Shown: in pieces, positions 45,900 through 57,737 of the stretch | Layout: the number at the start of each line of letters is the position of its first letter | Numbering within the stretch: the stretch's first letter is position 1 | Assembly (NCBI GenBank): GCA_948567375.1 | Contig: CAOYZS010000005.1 | Coordinates: forward strand, 558,001 to 622,000 | Reading direction: 5' to 3' | Source of the DNA: Lunularia cruciata | Taxonomy: Eukaryota; Streptophyta; Marchantiopsida; Lunulariales; Lunulariaceae | DNA: 64,000 nucleotides | Made by a program: the position numbers and the translations under genes | Notes under the pieces: generated by a model | What the model was told of the DNA's origin: nothing | Seen by the model: the letters and a program-made list of their open reading frames with translations, nothing else | The model's database searches: none

Positions 45900-48080
45900 C
45901 CTCAAATGTGAGCGTCCTTGTGAACACTGACAACCGGGTCTTTATACAAAGTTGGGTCTGTGGTCCAATATTTTCTAACCCTCCACCCGTTTATGCAAGT
46001 GGCAAAAGGATTGCCATCCAGGTCTGCAAGTTGAATAAAGCCATTGGCATATATGTGCATCACGCAATACGGCCTCATCCTCCTCAAATGTAATTTTCTT
46101 GGAAAAATTATGCGGCAATTGGCATATTACAATACCAAGTCCCCCTCCTGAACAACCATAGGTTTGATTCTTTTATCATGCCTGACCTTCCATTGTTCTT
46201 GGACTTCCTTTGTGGTTTGCATTGCATTGTCCCTTTTCTCTTCTAACCACATCAGTTGATGGATCTAAAGATCTTGGCTTTCTTCCTCCGACAATCGTTC
46301 TTTGCAAAGAATTTGATATGTCGGTACTTCAGATTCAACTGGTAATATGGGATGCAATCTGTATGTCAAGAAGTAAGGAGTTTGCTTGCTAGTAATCTTT
46401 TCAGTTGTTTGATATGCCCACAAAGCTGCAGGTAACTTCGTGTCCTAGTCGTAGGCATAATTGCTAGTAATCTTTTCAATTGTTTGATATGCCCACAAAG
46501 CTGCAGGTAACTTCGTGTCCTAGTCGTAGGCATAATTGACTGTCACCTTATTCAGAATTTTGCACAACAATCCGTTGGCCTTCTCCATGAGTCCATTCAC
46601 TTTTGGGTTGTACGGCATGGTCTTTCGATGTTTAATTTGGAAGTACTTGGTTAGCACTTCCACCATTGAGTTCAGAAAATGAGTTCCCCAATCACTGACC
46701 AATTCTAGAGGACACTTGTAATGGGAGATGATGTTTCATAAGAAAAAGTCTGCAACTGTTTTTGCATTATCTCTTCGTGTTGCCTCTACTTCCACCATCT
46801 TGGTAGCATAATCGGTGCATACCAAGATGTACCTCTTCCTCATGACACAAATCAATGGTTGAATAGGGCACACAAAATCAATACCTCATTTCTCAAATGG
46901 GCCAAGGGCAAAATTGGTTTCAAAGGCCACTGGGAAGCTGCCATCGGTTTCCTTGTTCTTTGATAAGCATCACAACTTTGAATATGGGCGTGAGTATCTT
47001 TATACATCCGCAGGCCCCAATACCCAGCTGAAAGAATTTTCTTCACCATATTTTTTAGGGCATAGTGTCCTCCCAATGCTTCCAACTGTAAGGATTCAAT
47101 GACTCCTCCGACTTTGTATGCTTCCAAACATCTCCTAAGTACTTCATCTTTGCCCATTTTAAACAAAATGTTGTGTTTTAATTGGTACGGTCCCATTTTT
47201 TGGAGGAAGACTGCCCTTTGCTCCGGGTCCAGCCCCTCAAGACAATGACATGTATGCGAATAGTGGCCGCATATATTTGGCCGCATACCTCGTACTTTGA
47301 TCAGCCATCAAATGATATAGCTCTTCATCAAGAAACCGATCATCAATTTCCAAGTCTTGGTCTTGAGTTTCTAACCTGGATAAGAAGTCCGCATTCTAAT
47401 GCGAAGCTCCCTTCCTTACTTGTACAATGTATGTGAATTCTTGTAACAACAAGATCCATCATGCAATTTGCTTGGACAAATCTGCCTTCTTGACCAAGTG
47501 TTGCAATGAATAATGGTCAACATAGAAGATGAACTTGTATCCCAGCAGCTAGTGGTGAAATTTCTTGCAGGCATTAACCATTCCAAGTGCTTCTCATTCA
47601 GTCTTTGAATAGTTCTTTTCTGAGACTAATAATTGTCGGCTGGCATAATAGACCAGATAGTCCTTCTTCTTCTCTTCCTTTTGACTTAAGACAACTCTGA
47701 TTGCCATGGACAAAGTGTCCACATACACATGAAAAGGGGCATCCCAATTTGGGGCCCTCATAACTAGTGCTTCAACTAGTTTCCACTTCAATACTTGGAA
47801 AGAATCTTCTTGTACGGCTTCCCACAAGTAGTCTTTGGACTTCTTCAGTAGCTTTGTAAGGGGTGCAGCCAGCACCGCATAATTTGACACAAAGCGTCTA
47901 TATTATCCGACATGTCCTAAGAAGGCTCTCAATTCCCGGATATTCTTCAAGGATTCCAAAGCTGAGATTACTTTGACCTTCTCAACATTGACTTCAATAC
48001 CCTGGCTTGACACCCGATGTCCAAGAAGAATTCCCTCTTTTATTGCAAAGAAGCATTTCTCCAAGTGTAATGACATTCCG
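45900..48080 (-). mobile_element. Ty3/gypsy remnant, reverse transcriptase end through integrase
   Basis: In minus-strand order: the end of a reverse transcriptase (HLEKCFFAIKEGILLGHRV, RELRAFLGHVG), RNase H (PFHVYVDTLSMAIRVVLSQK), the integrase zinc-binding region (GGHYALKNMVKKIL...CDAYQRTRKP), part of the integrase core (MPYNPKVNGLMEKANGLL), and a C-terminal NGWRVRKYW word typical of gypsy elements without a chromodomain. No LTR, gag or protease is seen. It is old, with many breaks. Confidence 0.8.
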
Positions 48081-48294
48081 CACCTCACTTCATGTTACCT
48101 TCAAGATTGGGAAGGAGTATTTGGAGTGTTTGAGGTTTGTAGTGGCACCTCTACACTATGATATCATTTTGGGTCTACCTTGGCTTGAACGTCATAAGGT
48201 TCAATTCGATTGGACCGGACGACAAATTCAAGTACAACACCAAGGTAGAAATTTCCGATTAGGTTGTATGGCACCTCTGAGTAAGACGCCTAAG

Positions 48295-48490
48295 AATAGT
48301 AAGTCCCAAGATGAGAAGTTGGTCAAGAAGGTAGCCATAGAGCAAATCTGGAAGGGAGATGAGTCCCAAGATGGGAAGTTTGCCAAGAAGGCAACCATGG
48401 AGCAAGCTTGGAAGAGAGATGAGTCCTTGGAAGGGAAGTTTGTTAATGAAGCGGCCATAGAGCAAGCTTTCAAGGAAGATAAGTTTGTAT
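48295..48490 (+). repeat. Three 60-bp units coding 20-aa repeats between protease and reverse transcriptase
   Basis: The units read, with variation, SQDGKFAKKATMEQAWKRDE. The frame is kept across all three, each with a conserved KF/KL pair and an EQ(A/I)W or EQAF word. A charged repeat array at this place is not a usual part of chromoviruses I know, and it may be an expanded linker. Confidence 0.85.
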
Positions 48491-51466
48491 TCGCGGTGTG
48501 GGTCAAGCCAATTGCACAAGAACAATCTGAGGAGGACCAAGAGCCTCATCAAGCAATGGTTGATCGGATAGTTCAGGAGTTTGCAGATGTGTTTCCGGAT
48601 GATCTGCCAAAGGGATTACCCTCCAATTGAGGTATGCCCTTCAAGATCAAGTTATTGCCAGGGAGTACTCTAGTGAGTAGACCAATCTATCAGCTCTCAC
48701 GAAAGGAGTTGGAGGAGTTGCAAACAACACTTACAGAGTTCTTGGAGAAGGATTTCATATGACATAGTACCTCTCCTTGGGGAGCACCGGTACTATTTGT
48801 TCCAAAGAAGGATGGAGGACTTCGTTTCTATATTGATTACCGTGGACTCAATAAGCAAACCATGAAGAATGCATATCCCTTGCCTTGGATCGATGACTTG
48901 CTTGATCAACTAAGTGGAGCACACTATTTTTCCAAGCTGGATCTTCGTAGTGGCTATTGGTAAATTCCTATTGAAGGAAAGGACGTGCAAAAGACTGCCT
49001 TTTGCACAAGGTATGGACATTTTGAGTGGAGAGTTCTACCTTTTGGACTCACAAATGCTCCAGCAGTCTTCATGGATCAGATGCATTAGGTGTTGGAGGG
49101 ACTATTGGATTGGTCCATGGTGGTGTTCTTAGATGATATCCTAATCTATAGCAGGACAAAGACAAAACACGTGAATCATGTGCAAGAAGTCCTAAAAATG
49201 ACTATGACAATGGAAATTTTACTACAAGAAGTCAAAGTGTGCTTTTTGGCAGAAGGAAGCTACCTTCTTGGGTCATAAGATCTCATCAGAGGGGATCAAG
49301 ATGGAAGAAGAGAAGATCAAGGACATTATTGATTGGCCTACCCCGAAGGATGCTACAGAAGTATGAGCATTCAATGGGTTGGCCAGTTTTTACTGATGGT
49401 TCATCCACTATTATGCTCATGTGGCTGTACCATTGACTGACCTCTTGGTAAAGAACTCAAGCTTCCAGTGGACCACCAAACATGAAGAAGCATTCCAGAA
49501 GTTAAAGCATTTGGTGTCTTCAAGACCCATTCTTCAACCATATGATCCTCAACTACCTTGTGTGGCTGATTTTGATGCTTCTAACTTTGCAATTGGAGCT
49601 ATGTTGCAATAAGAATTTCCAGATGGACTTCATCCTATTGCCTTTGTGTCTCACCGACTAAATACAACTGAAAGAAATTACTCTGCTTGAGATTGGGAAC
49701 AAATTGCAATGGTATATGCCACCAAGGTATGGAGGCATTATCTCTTGGGGAAACAAGTGATCATGCAAATTGATCACAAGCCATTGTTGCAGACCTTACA
49801 CTTGGAGCACATGAAGAGTCGGCATCATTGATGGGAAGAGCAACTCCAATTGTTCGACATCAAACTTGAGTACAAACCAGGTTGGTTCCATGTCATCCCT
49901 GATGCTCTATCATGATGACCTGATTTGAAGGCTCTTCTTCTCATCACAACAGCAATTACAATGGGGTCTATTGACCCTAAGGTCCATAATGAGTTTCAAT
50001 CAGCTCTACAACAAGATCTCTTCTTCCAAATGGTACACGGTCGTCTGACAGCATGCGACAAGGAGTACAACACCTTCTCCTTCAAGGAAGGCCTTTTATT
50101 CCATGCAGACCAGATCTATGTTCCAGCCAAAGGTGATCTTCGACTTGTGCGCCTTCAAGAAGCCCATGATTTACCAATAGCTGGTCACATGGGAGTAGAC
50201 AAGACCTTAGGCACTCTCCAACGCCAATGGTGGTGGCCCAATATGACACGAGATGTTCGAGACTTTGTCCGATCATGTGAGAGTTGCCAACGTAACAAGG
50301 CCAGCAACTAGAAGCCGAGTGGACTCCTTCAACCACTTGCCATTCCATCCGCTTGTTGGGAGCATGTGAGCATGGATCTCATCACATCCTTGCCAAAGAC
50401 AAAACAAGGACACACCGCAATCGTGGTGTTTGTGGATAAGCTTAGTAAGCAAATCCACTTAGCACCTACCTGTGATACCGTGGATGCTCCAACTTTAGTG
50501 CAAATCTACTTCAACAACGTCTTCAAGCATCATGGGATGCCACGTGTACTCATCTCCGACCGTGATCCTTGATTTACCGATAAGTTTTGGCAAGCACTCT
50601 TCCAGATACTCAGCACCAAGCTTGCTTTGTCCACGGTCTATCATCCTCAAACTGATGGACAAACCGAACGCACAAATTGTACATTGGAGGATATGTTGCG
50701 GGCCTTTGTCAATGTCTACCATACCAACTGGGATGAATGTCTTGCAGTTGTAGAATTTGCCTGCAACAATTCCAAACAGGCATGCACTGGATTTTCTCCC
50801 TTCTTTCTCAATTTTGGCCAAGATCCACTTGTTCCAGATTCTCTTCTTGCTCCCCCTCCCTCTCAAGTTCCTCATACTTCCACAATGTTGCCCACTATAT
50901 CCCAATCTTTCCAACAGGCCAAGTCTCACCTCCTTGTTGCTCAAAATTGCCAAAAACAATATGTAGACCACCATCGTCGTGATCTCACCTTTGAAGTTGG
51001 TGATAAAGTCATGCTATCCTCTAGTAACCTCCCCCTCCCACTTGATACCTAAGTTCATAAACTTGCCCCTAATTGGATAGGACCCTTTGATATCACCCAC
51101 ATTGTCTCTCCTGTTGCTTATCGACTTGCATTGCCTTGTTACATGCGTATCCATCCTATTTTTCATGTTTCTAAGTTGAAACCCTTTGTTCCTAACCCCT
51201 CTTCCTTTTCCTCTTGAGTCCAACCTCCCCCTCTTCATGTCCCTATCAATGATCATGAGGAGTATGAAGTTGATCGTATCCTTGCGTGTCACCATATTCA
51301 ACAAGGCTGTCGCCAACATACGGAGTACAAGGTCCTTTGGAAAGGGTATCCCTTTCATGATGCCACATGGGAACCTCTTTCCCACCTCCAAAATGCACCG
51401 ACGGCCATCAAGGAATTTGAAGCTTCACTGGCGACGAGGACGTCACCAACTAGCGGCGGGGGAATA

Positions 51467-51892
51467 TGTAACAATATGGAGTTAAGCGACAAAGTTAGTC
51501 AGACTTACAAAGTAGAGAATAAGACAAAATAGCCTAGAATATTCTAGAAGCATCTAAGAAGCTTCTTGGGAAGCTTCCCAACTAGTTAACTTGCACCCTA
51601 AGCGGGTAGCTTCTAGAAGCTTCTAACTAGCTTAGCTTGCATGCCAAGTAGGTGGCTTCTAGAAGGTAACCAAGTTAACCAGGAAGCTTCTCAAGAAGCT
51701 TCCTGGTTCACTTGGCTTGCACTCCAAGAAAGCAGCTCAAGGAAGCTTCTTGAGAAGCTTCAAGGATCTTTTATGCTACCTATAAATACCAAAGCCAAAG
51801 CTCATGCTAGGCATTCGGAGTTTCCCCTCATTCAAGTGTCCCAATGTGAGTTTCCATTCTCCTATTGCTCTCCTCAATTTTGGTCTTTCACA
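51467..51892 (+). repeat. 3' LTR of the chromovirus
   Basis: Starts TGTAACAATATGG right after the purine tract GCGGCGGGGGAATA and ends near TTTCACA. It contains a TATA box, TATAAATA (51,781-51,788). The region upstream of the TATA box is full of palindromic AGAAGCTTCT-like words (separate entry). The exact 3' edge is judged from the CA end and is uncertain by a few bases. Confidence 0.7.
51541..51760 (+). promoter_or_regulatory. Cluster of heat-shock-element-like motifs in LTR
   Basis: The heat-shock element consensus is alternating nGAAn/nTTCn units. TTCTAGAAGCTTC at 51,611-51,623 is a perfect three-unit element. GAAGCTTC occurs at least six more times between 51,557 and 51,763, partly as paired sites. 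The cluster sits 20-240 bp upstream of TATAAATA, where LTR enhancers lie. The heat-activated Arabidopsis element ONSEN is known to work this way; that this LTR responds to heat is inferred. Confidence 0.6.
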
Positions 51893-53084
51893 GTGGCACT
51901 TAGTATCAGCGTATATCTTAGGTCCCAATGAGAGAGGAGATTGACTCTGAGTTGGAGTTTGACACAAGGGCTGATCTAGTTGAGAGTGCACTTGTTATCT
52001 GCACCATTGTTGTGGGACATGGATGAGATCTATGGGGCTTCCAAAAGCCCCAAGTGTTACTCTAGTATAGTGGGCACCATTGAGTTAGATAACTTCATCC
52101 ATACATTTGATAGCTGGTGTGATTTGCAGAAGATGCATAACCTGACTTTGTTCACAATCTTCATGGCATGGAAGGGTTTGTTATAGCATTTGGAGGGTCC
52201 ACCAATGGATGATTACCATGAGTTCAAGAAAGCTCACCTGGAGGAGATTGAGCTATGGAGACAATATTGGTCTCTGAAATATGTCTCTATTACTTCAAGC
52301 TCAATTTCTAGGGATTGGTTGTACCCATGAGTTGGAGCTCTAGTAGCATTGGTGGATCTCTTGGAGATGGTGCTACTATGAGTGGAGGTACCACTACATG
52401 AGGTGGTGTGCTAGTAGGGTTTTACCCCATGGTGGAGTTCTTCCAATGTTTGAGGCAAAACTAACAAGGAGTGCAGACTGACAAGCTAAGGAGCTTGCAG
52501 GAGTTCCAACAGAAGGCTAGAGAGAGCCTATGTGAGGCATACACTCGCATGATATGGCTGATCAGCTTTACTTAGGGAGTTACCGAGGCCCAAGCAGTCC
52601 AGTTTTGGTATTGGGATATTGGACAAGAAGTTGCAACGTAGAGTCTATGATGCTATGTTGTTGCAGGCTTCTTTGCCTACTTTGGCAATGGTCTTTAGTT
52701 TGGCTGAGCATATTGAGCTCAACATGGTGGAGGAGAGTGTGGTGACATTTGGATTTGGTAGGGAGACCTCATCCACAACTATGACTTCTTCTAGAGTGTA
52801 GTAGAGTGCACCATGCCCCATTGGTTTTTGAGGACAAGATGGACATCCCAGATCCTATGGAGCGAGTGGACGGCCTAGTGGAGCTAGACCCTTACCTTCA
52901 ATTTTGGGTCTATAGTAGCTAATGAAGAGTGGTGTTGCTTGTAGGACTTGTGGTGGATCCCACCATAAGAGAGAATGCACTCAAGGTAGTGGACCTAATA
53001 CCTCTGGTGCATTTTAGCCAACACAAAGATAGTGTGAGCATAGCCACAGATTTGGTGACACTAGTGATAGGTGCTTTGACCTAC
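51893..53084 (+). mobile_element. gag-like fragment with a CCHC-type zinc knuckle
   Basis: A stretch near 52,470-52,560 reads LRSLQEFQQKARESLCEAYT, like the retrotransposon gag domain (Gln-rich, 'E-Y-R-F'-type spacing). Near 52,940-52,975 a CRTCGGSHHKREC word fits a CCHC zinc knuckle. The part starts right after the chromovirus LTR, so it may be the head of a second copy or an unrelated fragment. It is badly decayed. TE-X sequence begins at 53,085. Confidence 0.55.
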
Positions 53085-53606
53085 TGTGACAACCCGGCAA
53101 ATATCACTTTTGCGGTAAGCAGGTAAGTAAAGTTTGTTCCCGTAGAGATACAATTCAGAATTGATCAAATATGAAGTAAAGTAACCAAATTAGTTCTTCT
53201 TGGTTGCATCTTTAATCTCTAAGGTAGAAATTGCACCCAAAAGAGAGTAAAAAGCATTGATTCACAGTCTCATCACAAGACTATCACTCATGAATCATAA
53301 TGCTTCAAATATGTCCAAAACAATCTTAATTGTGATGATTCAGTCCTTCCCAAAAATGGCTACTTTGCTGCAAAACAACTTTGTGTTCAAAATTGTGTTC
53401 CACGCCTCCAATAAAAGCACAACTTCCTCGATCAAAATTGCTTCACATCAACTCAACGCTGCACTCACAAATGCAAAATACTACCAACACTACAATTCCT
53501 CTCAGATCTATCAAGGCATTGCTTCAATTGCACTTTACTCAAGTTCCAACACATATAATGAAGATCAAGGCTACAAAATCCAACATCCAACAAGCACATT
53601 GACTTG
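53085..53606 (-). mobile_element. TE-X terminal region, long (about 520 bp) inverted left end
   Basis: Starts TGTGACAACCCGGCAAATAT and runs to CACATTGACTTG, where the TE-X body of copy 3 begins. This is the reverse complement of the right end of a plus-strand copy (compare 41,016-41,533). Read with copy 3, the element has inverted ends of about 520 bp on its left, against 63 bp in copy 1. Confidence 0.65.
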
Positions 53607-55172
53607 TGTGGTACCCACATTTTTTGTTTTTTTCTGAAATGGAGAAGAAGAAGTGTATAGAGAAGTCAGATTGCGCCTATATGGCCAAAGAAGGCGAATG
53701 TCTTCGAGATGAAACCCGAGGTAACATGGCTTTAGGTCATAAGGCAGAGTACTTGGACGTGCTGGTGTGTAGAGGAGAATTTGAGAGAGCTAATCTAAGA
53801 GATAGTGAGGAAGAATGAAAGATGGGAGGAGGAAAGAAGAACTCCAAATTCGTAGTGAGAAATCATGTGATTTGGAGGTTAGATGTGATCGCAAGAATCA
53901 AAGTCTTGAGCCGACTTTGGATCACATTCTTGGCATGGAACTAGAATGTGAGCCTTCAAGATTCACGACCGAGATAATCGAGAGTAAATGTCTTGATGGC
54001 CTTGAGGAAGAGGGGAAGGGAGGAAATCCGGCTTGCTGGACGGAGTTGGATTGGAGATTAGTACTCGGAAGAGAGGTAGGCGCGGAGTAGGGTGCCACGT
54101 TCTTGGGGAAGGGAGAGGTAGCCGAAGAAACCCAAGAAGTGAGGGATGCATTCTCTTTGAAGCGTACAAAGAATGGGTACAAAGTAGAGAGTTACAAGGA
54201 TCCGGTCAAGAGAGGGATTGTGAGTGCTCTCATGGCAATCTTGAAGCCAGAGATTATGAAGCACCAAGCAATGTTCTTCCATAAGATGTTTGCATGAGAG
54301 CTAATTAATTGGGCGAGGTGCTTCCATGGGTGAACAAGACAAATGGTGTAGAACTTGTGGGATAAATCAACTCCGTATTACATTGTGCCATTTACATCAC
54401 ATTTCTACGGTGGGCTGAATCTGCTCAATGCGGTGGAGTGCAATAGAATGGTGTTGCATTTTCATCCCAACTTAAGAAAGGAGGTCCACACGGAGGAGCA
54501 GCAGTACATTCTTCAGATCAGAAGCAGCGATGAGCACTACGCGTAGACGGGGAAGAGTGTGTAGGTGGACGTGAGTACTCCGAAGTCAAAGAAGAGGAGT
54601 CGACAAGGAGAAGGTGAAGACATCGAGAGAACGAGACCTTGGAAGACCAGAAGGGTAAACCCAAGGAAAGGTATGGTAGTAATCATGTCGTCGGAAGAAG
54701 ACTCAGAAGGCGAAGCCGAGTGCAAGTCCAAAGACTTGGAACACGAAGAAGAACCCAAGCTCACACTACAGAGTGGAGACACAAGTAGTGACAGCGATGA
54801 AGGCGGGGAGATGACATTGGTTCCCACAACAGAAGAAGAAGTCAGGATGGAGCTCAAGGAAGAAGGTAACGTGAAATTAGAAGACAAAGTGCCAGAGTAG
54901 GAGGAGAGGAAGGTTACTATTCAAAAAAGAGTTTGGTCCAGGCAAAAGGTGAAGTGTGAAGTGGGTCCAAGCAAGCTAACGGGAAGAGGAGAATGCCAGT
55001 TTGGGGAGTGAAGCGTCCATTTTGATACGACGACTACAACGAAGAAGGCGAGTATCAAGAGAGGAAGAGGTAAAGAAGGAGATCACTCTGCAAGTTGAAG
55101 TAGTTGTGAGTGACGGAGTGGAGTACCTGCACAAAGTTGTGTGTCCTCTGTTGGTGAAATTGGAACACAAGA
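53607..55172 (+). mobile_element. TE-X copy 3, 5' part
   Basis: Starts TGTGGTACCCACATTTTTTG, like copy 1. It carries the TKNGYKVESYKDPVKRGIV block (about 54,160), the HYIVPF(T/A)SHFY block (about 54,375) and the acidic LTLQSGDTSSDSDEGGE (about 54,760). It stops inside the coding region, where the opposite-facing copy 4 begins. It is an old, broken fragment. Confidence 0.62.
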
Positions 55173-56693
55173 GATCCACCCCTCCACTAAAGGCACAACT
55201 TCCTCAATCCAAATTGCTTCACCTCAACTTTGTGCTACACTCACAAATGCAGAATACTACCAACACTACAATTCTTCTCAGATCTGTCAAGGCATTGCTC
55301 CGATGCACTTCACTCAGGATCAAACACATAGAAAGAAGATCAAGGCTGCAAAATCCAACATCCATATACACACTGACTTGCACTTTGGAATTCTCCACAC
55401 ACTCACAAACACAAAAATGGAATTGACAATCTGAATTAAGCTCAAGCGACGAGCACTAAAAATAGCACTTTGCTTTATCTATCTTCAAAAATATGAATAT
55501 TGAACAATATTGTAGTGCAAATGCTCCCCTTAAATACTGAAGCAAATGGCAGTTCTTCCTACCTATGCACCGCTTCCTAACATCTCTTCCTACCTGTAGA
55601 TCCCAATTGACAATCTATCTCTTCATATCTGCCTCTTCCTATCTCAAAATTGACACTTATCCCGATCTGATGTCAACTTCATCATCAGCTTCCAAACCCG
55701 ATGATCTTCCTACTACTTCTCCTTCTTCGGGTAAAGCTAATTCTACTAATTCCTTTACTAATTCTACTACTTCTACACTAGGAACTACAATTGAGCTCAG
55801 GGTTACTCCATCTACTTCTTTATCTCCTGACCCACTCTTCTCTAATGTGTCAAATAATAACTCCGATGACACTTGAATTCCTACTTCTACAACATCGGGT
55901 TTCTAAAACTCCGCTGTCACATTATTCCTAATTTTCTCTAACTCCGAATTGACTAAATCTAATCTAAGACTAACGTTGTCTTCTACTTCCAACATCTTTT
56001 GATCTACATGCTCCCTCAATCGAATCAGCAACGTATTCATGTCCACATCCTTGGCTTTTCTCTTCCGAGTTTCTTGCACAAGCAACTTCAACTCATGTAG
56101 GCGGGCTTCTTCCAATCTCCCTTCAACCTCCGTGCTTAAGCTTGCTCTCAACTTCCCCGCAACTTCTCCCACTGATTCTGACGTATATCCTCAAGAGTGC
56201 TCTACCTTCAGTTCTTCATGATACATCTTCAGTTTGTCTTCATACTCCGAGCGAGCATCTTCTTTTCTTCCTCATACTGCGTGCTCTGCAACTCTGCACT
56301 TCTGACTAGCTCTTGTAATCGTTCCTCTTCTTCCTGCCTGGCTGCTAACTCCCTCTGCCATGCTTGATCCTTCCCCGCTGCACTCTTCTTCAAGCTGTCC
56401 AACTCCTGCTCCATTACGATGGTCATTGCCTTCAAATGAACATTCTCGATGCACACATCACTCACTTCCTCCTTCATTTTGCTCAGCCACATCGCCTGTT
56501 CCTTTAATTCTCCGGCTTGCCTCTGCAGTTCTTTCTCTTTAACCTCGCAGCTCACTTGTAACATTTTGAAAGTCTTCTTCTTCAAGACTTCCTCCATCCG
56601 AAGTTCTTCCATTTCTTCATTTCTTCGGACTTGTTGCTCCTGCAACCCCTTCACTTCACTCAACAAATGCATCACCACCTGCAACTCATTCAT

Positions 56694-57200
56694 CTACTTC
56701 CTACAATCTTGGGGAATTGCTTTCCAATGCTCCTTTAGTAGCTCCAGCAATGGGGTGACCACTTTTGTCAGATAAGATATCCCACCAAAGTTTTCTTCAT
56801 CTTTGTCGCCGTCTTTGTCTTGAGTCTTCACCTTCTTCATTAGCTCCTTCATCCAAAGTTGTGATCTTCGTATCTTCAGAGACACCATATCTGTACTTTC
56901 TTCTTCTTTACCTATTGAACTTGGCCCCACTGGATACTCCTCCTTCTCCTCTGGTCTCGGCTTATTCACCACCATAGCTACACAATGACTTGTTGTTCCA
57001 TGTTCTCTGTCCACCATCACCTGACAAGCTTCATTGACCGCCACCAATTGCTGAACTTTAGGTTCCCCCTCGCTATCACTTCCGGACTCCTCACTTTTTA
57101 AGGTGAGCTCCTCTTCTTCGCATTCCTCCTCTTGCAACTTGGTTTCTTCTTCAGACTCTGATCCCGATGATGCTTCTCTCATCATCTTTGTATTCTGCAT
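56694..57200 (-). CDS. TE-X acidic segment, 168 aa (copy 4)
   Basis: Parallel to the segment at 43,186-43,674: EEEELTLKSEESGSDSEGEP, HCVAMVVNKPRPEEKEEYP, KIRRSQLWMKELMKKVKTQD and YLTKVVTPLLELLKEHWK. Keeping the same frame in two copies, with differences mostly in like-for-like residues, suggests past coding use. Confidence 0.5.
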   Translation of the reverse strand: MQNTKMMREASSGSESEEETKLQEEECEEEELTLKSEESGSDSEGEPKVQQLVAVNEACQVMVDREHGTTSHCVAMVVNKPRPEEKEEYPVGPSSIGKEEESTDMVSLKIRRSQLWMKELMKKVKTQDKDGDKDEENFGGISYLTKVVTPLLELLKEHWKAIPQDCRK

Positions 57201-57353
57201 AACCAGTCTTCAACTCTTCCTTTGAGTGGGAGGTGACTTTGCTTCTTTGGGTTTACTACATTTCTTCATCTTCGGAATGGTGACTTCTTTGACCTTCCAC
57301 TGTCCGGTCTTCAAGAAATGATCATTGTTGGCTCGGAGGTGTATCATATACTA

Positions 57354-57737
57354 TCACTCTTCTTTGTTTGCTTCCCATCTTAAGTCATGATGGACATGAG
57401 ACACCATGCAATGACGCTCCTCTACTATCATCAGGTTCAACCCAAAGTAGAAGTGCACTGCAAATGGTGCAAAATAATGCGGTGTAGAACTTGTTCGCCA
57501 ATTGATCACCATTTGCCTCGTTCGGTCGTGAAAGCACTTTGCCCAATTCACGAGAACTCCTGCAAACATCTGGTGGAAGAAGACTGCTTGCTGCATGTTC
57601 ACAAACATTGTTTGTTCTGGCTTGAACATGGCCATCATTGCTCCCATGATACTTCTCCTAATCGGGTCCCGATAGGACTTCACCTTGTAGCCTTTCGTAG
57701 TTCTCGGAGCAAAAAATGAGTTTTGAATTTCTGCCAT
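57354..57737 (-). CDS. TE-X conserved globular block, 127 aa (copy 4)
   Basis: Contains TTKGYKVKSYRDPIRRSIM, FKPEQTMFVNMQQAVFFHQM, FAGVLVNWAKCFHDRTRQMV, HYFAPFAVHFYFGLNLM and MVSHVHHDLRWEA. These align residue by residue with about 205-305 of the 317-aa frame in copy 1. The invariant W-AKCFH, HY--PFA-HFY and VSH-H words are the best probes for the family. Confidence 0.55.
   Translation of the reverse strand: MAEIQNSFFAPRTTKGYKVKSYRDPIRRSIMGAMMAMFKPEQTMFVNMQQAVFFHQMFAGVLVNWAKCFHDRTRQMVINWRTSSTPHYFAPFAVHFYFGLNLMIVEERHCMVSHVHHDLRWEANKEE

Larger units (their letters stand above)
48081..51892 (+). mobile_element. Ty3/gypsy chromovirus remnant with 3' LTR
   Basis: Parts in order: a protease/linker segment (YDIILGLPWLERHKVQFDW, 48,150-48,210), a repeat-bearing linker to about 48,630, reverse transcriptase (48,640-49,320; [17 protein letters not shown] and VVFLDDILIYS), RNase H (49,400-49,920), integrase with zinc finger (50,190-50,310; HMGVDKTLGTL...CESCQRNKAS) and core (50,366-51,050), and chromodomain (51,240-51,430; YKVLWKGYPFHDATWEPLS). 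Then comes a purine tract (51,452-51,466) and the LTR at 51,467-51,892. The 5' LTR and gag are missing. It meets the opposite-facing gypsy remnant at about 48,080. It is a fossil with several breaks. Confidence 0.88.
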
